From: Bacillota bacterium
GTDB taxonomy: Bacteria; Bacillota; Clostridia; Peptostreptococcales; Anaerovoracaceae
Direction of reading: 5' to 3'
NCBI GenBank assembly: GCA_016283945.1
Contig: JAEENW010000215.1
Span: forward strand, 1-5,067
DNA length: 5,067 bases
Position numbers and translations under genes: made by a program. The notes under the pieces are model-generated. The model made no database searches, was not told the origin of the DNA, and saw only the letters and a list, made by a program, of their open reading frames with translations. Positions 4,343 through 5,067 of this stretch are shown piece after piece. The number at the start of each line of letters is the position of its first letter. Position 1 is the stretch's first letter.

Positions 4343-5064
4343 TGTCCGAAGTCCCGCTCTCCTTTTACCTGAAAGCCGCCCTCGGCTGCATGGACAGCCT
4401 GGGAAGATATATACTGCCGTGCCTCGCGGCCCTGCTCGCCGCGCGCGCCCTGCTGAAGCCAAAGCCCTACGTGTTCAGGAAGCTCCTGCACATGGTCGCG
4501 TTCAGCAGCGCGTGCCTGACCATACTCGCCGCGGAGATCTGGCAGGCGCCCGCGCTCTGCTTCATGGCCGTGGCGCTGCTGATCTACCCGATCCTCGCCG
4601 CCTTCGAGGGAAGCCGTAGATACACCGATTTCTTCGTGGAGAAGGAGCCCGGCGAGGTCAAGCTCAGCCTTTTGCTCCTGTTCTTCACCGTCGCGGCGGT
4701 CTCCGCCGCCGGCTGGGGACTCTTCGGGCACAGGGAAGCGGCCGCCGGAGCGGTCCTCATCTGGGGAACGGGCGACGCCGCTGCCGCTCTCGTGGGCATA
4801 CCCTTCGGCAGGCACAGGCTGAACATCGGCTTTTCGGGCGGAAAGAAGACGCTCGAGGGGACGCTCGCGGACTTCGCCGCGGGACTTGCCTTCGGCGCGG
4901 CCTTCTTTACGCTCTTCTGCGGGATCGAGCCAGGCAGGGCGCTCCCCGCGGCCCTTATAGGAGCCGCGGCCGGGGCCTTCACCGAGCTCATATCCCCCAG
5001 CGAATACGATACCGCGACCGTTCCCGCCGCAGTGCTGGCGGCGCTGCTGAGCGCGCTGAGGTGA
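4342..5064 (+). CDS. Polyprenol/dolichol/phytol kinase-like CTP-dependent lipid kinase
   Basis: This 240-residue, almost wholly hydrophobic protein has about seven or eight membrane segments. Family landmarks are RKLLHM (46-51), EKEPGEVK (100-107) in the loop before a TM segment, GTGDAAAALVG (142-152), GKKTLEGTLADF (167-178) and the C-terminal TELISPSEYDTATVP (214-228). This order matches the dolichol kinase/phytol kinase (SEC59/VTE5-like) group related to CDP-diglyceride synthases, which phosphorylate isoprenoid alcohols using CTP. In most relatives the last motif reads D-N before the following (T/I)-P. Here it is Asp223-Thr224, a possible change at a conserved position. ATG 4342 shares its A with the preceding TGA (TGATG), with AGGG 7 bases upstream, so translation is coupled. 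Phosphatidate cytidylyltransferase is a common automatic label for such proteins but is less likely. The actual alcohol substrate is unknown; undecaprenol recycling is a reasonable guess. Confidence 0.8.
   Translation: MSEVPLSFYLKAALGCMDSLGRYILPCLAALLAARALLKPKPYVFRKLLHMVAFSSACLTILAAEIWQAPALCFMAVALLIYPILAAFEGSRRYTDFFVEKEPGEVKLSLLLLFFTVAAVSAAGWGLFGHREAAAGAVLIWGTGDAAAALVGIPFGRHRLNIGFSGGKKTLEGTLADFAAGLAFGAAFFTLFCGIEPGRALPAALIGAAAGAFTELISPSEYDTATVPAAVLAALLSALR
5058..5063 (+). promoter_or_regulatory. Possible ribosome binding site for a gene beyond the window
   Basis: GAGGTG overlaps the kinase stop codon (TGA 5062-5064) and is followed by AAAG at the window edge. It would suit a gene starting within about 10 bases downstream, making the membrane operon at least three genes long. 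This cannot be confirmed here. Confidence 0.3.
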
Positions 5065-5067
5065 AAG

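Noticed and set aside
3692..4462. Minus-strand open frame opposite the DUF218 and kinase genes
   Set aside because: Arg/Ala/Gly-rich low-complexity translation spanning two well-supported genes, with no recognisable motif; a GC-driven shadow.

Overview
The window is an ordinary-looking stretch of bacterial chromosome, GC-rich by eye and densely coded. All seven genes lie on the + strand. The order rpsF-ssb-rpsR, with no rplI directly after rpsR, and strong Shine-Dalgarno sites before most genes fit a high-GC Gram-positive bacterium, either a GC-rich Firmicute/Clostridia relative or a deep actinobacterial lineage. This is inference. The frequent AGG (Arg) and ATA (Ile) codons in a GC-rich background are a further lineage hint, but I cannot name a genus.

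Layout. (1) 1-317 is the 3' end of a Y-family DNA polymerase (DinB-like) whose start lies outside the window. (2) 318-496 is a gap with a perfect 8+8 bp inverted repeat, a second partial copy of its core 26 bp further on, and a small GC hairpin. (3) 497-1735 is a complete M28-type zinc aminopeptidase with an inserted PA-like domain and no signal peptide. A third copy of the palindrome overlaps its stop codon. (4) 1736-1972 holds hairpins after the peptidase gene, then a good sigma-70-type promoter and a structured leader. (5) 1973-2970 is the rpsF-ssb-rpsR operon (S6, single-stranded DNA-binding protein, S18), closed by a strong intrinsic terminator at 2991-3024. (6) 3119-5064 is a two-gene membrane operon. 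The first gene is a multi-TM protein with a DUF218 (SanA/YdcF/ElyC-like) domain. The second, overlapping it by one base, is a polyprenol/dolichol/phytol kinase-like CTP-dependent lipid kinase. The window ends just after its stop, within a possible ribosome binding site for another gene.

How the genes work together. The S6/SSB/S18 cluster is a conserved housekeeping unit joining translation and DNA replication. Its promoter and leader fit growth-linked expression and possible S6:S18 autoregulation. The last two genes probably act together in the cytoplasmic membrane on polyprenyl lipid carriers or envelope precursors. This follows from the families and the translational overlap, not from direct evidence. 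I see no mobile element, CRISPR array, tRNA or rRNA. I did not find a clearly new system. The most unusual signals are the three GTAAAC-N4-GTTT palindromes around the peptidase gene and the fusion-like architecture of the DUF218 membrane protein next to a lipid kinase.
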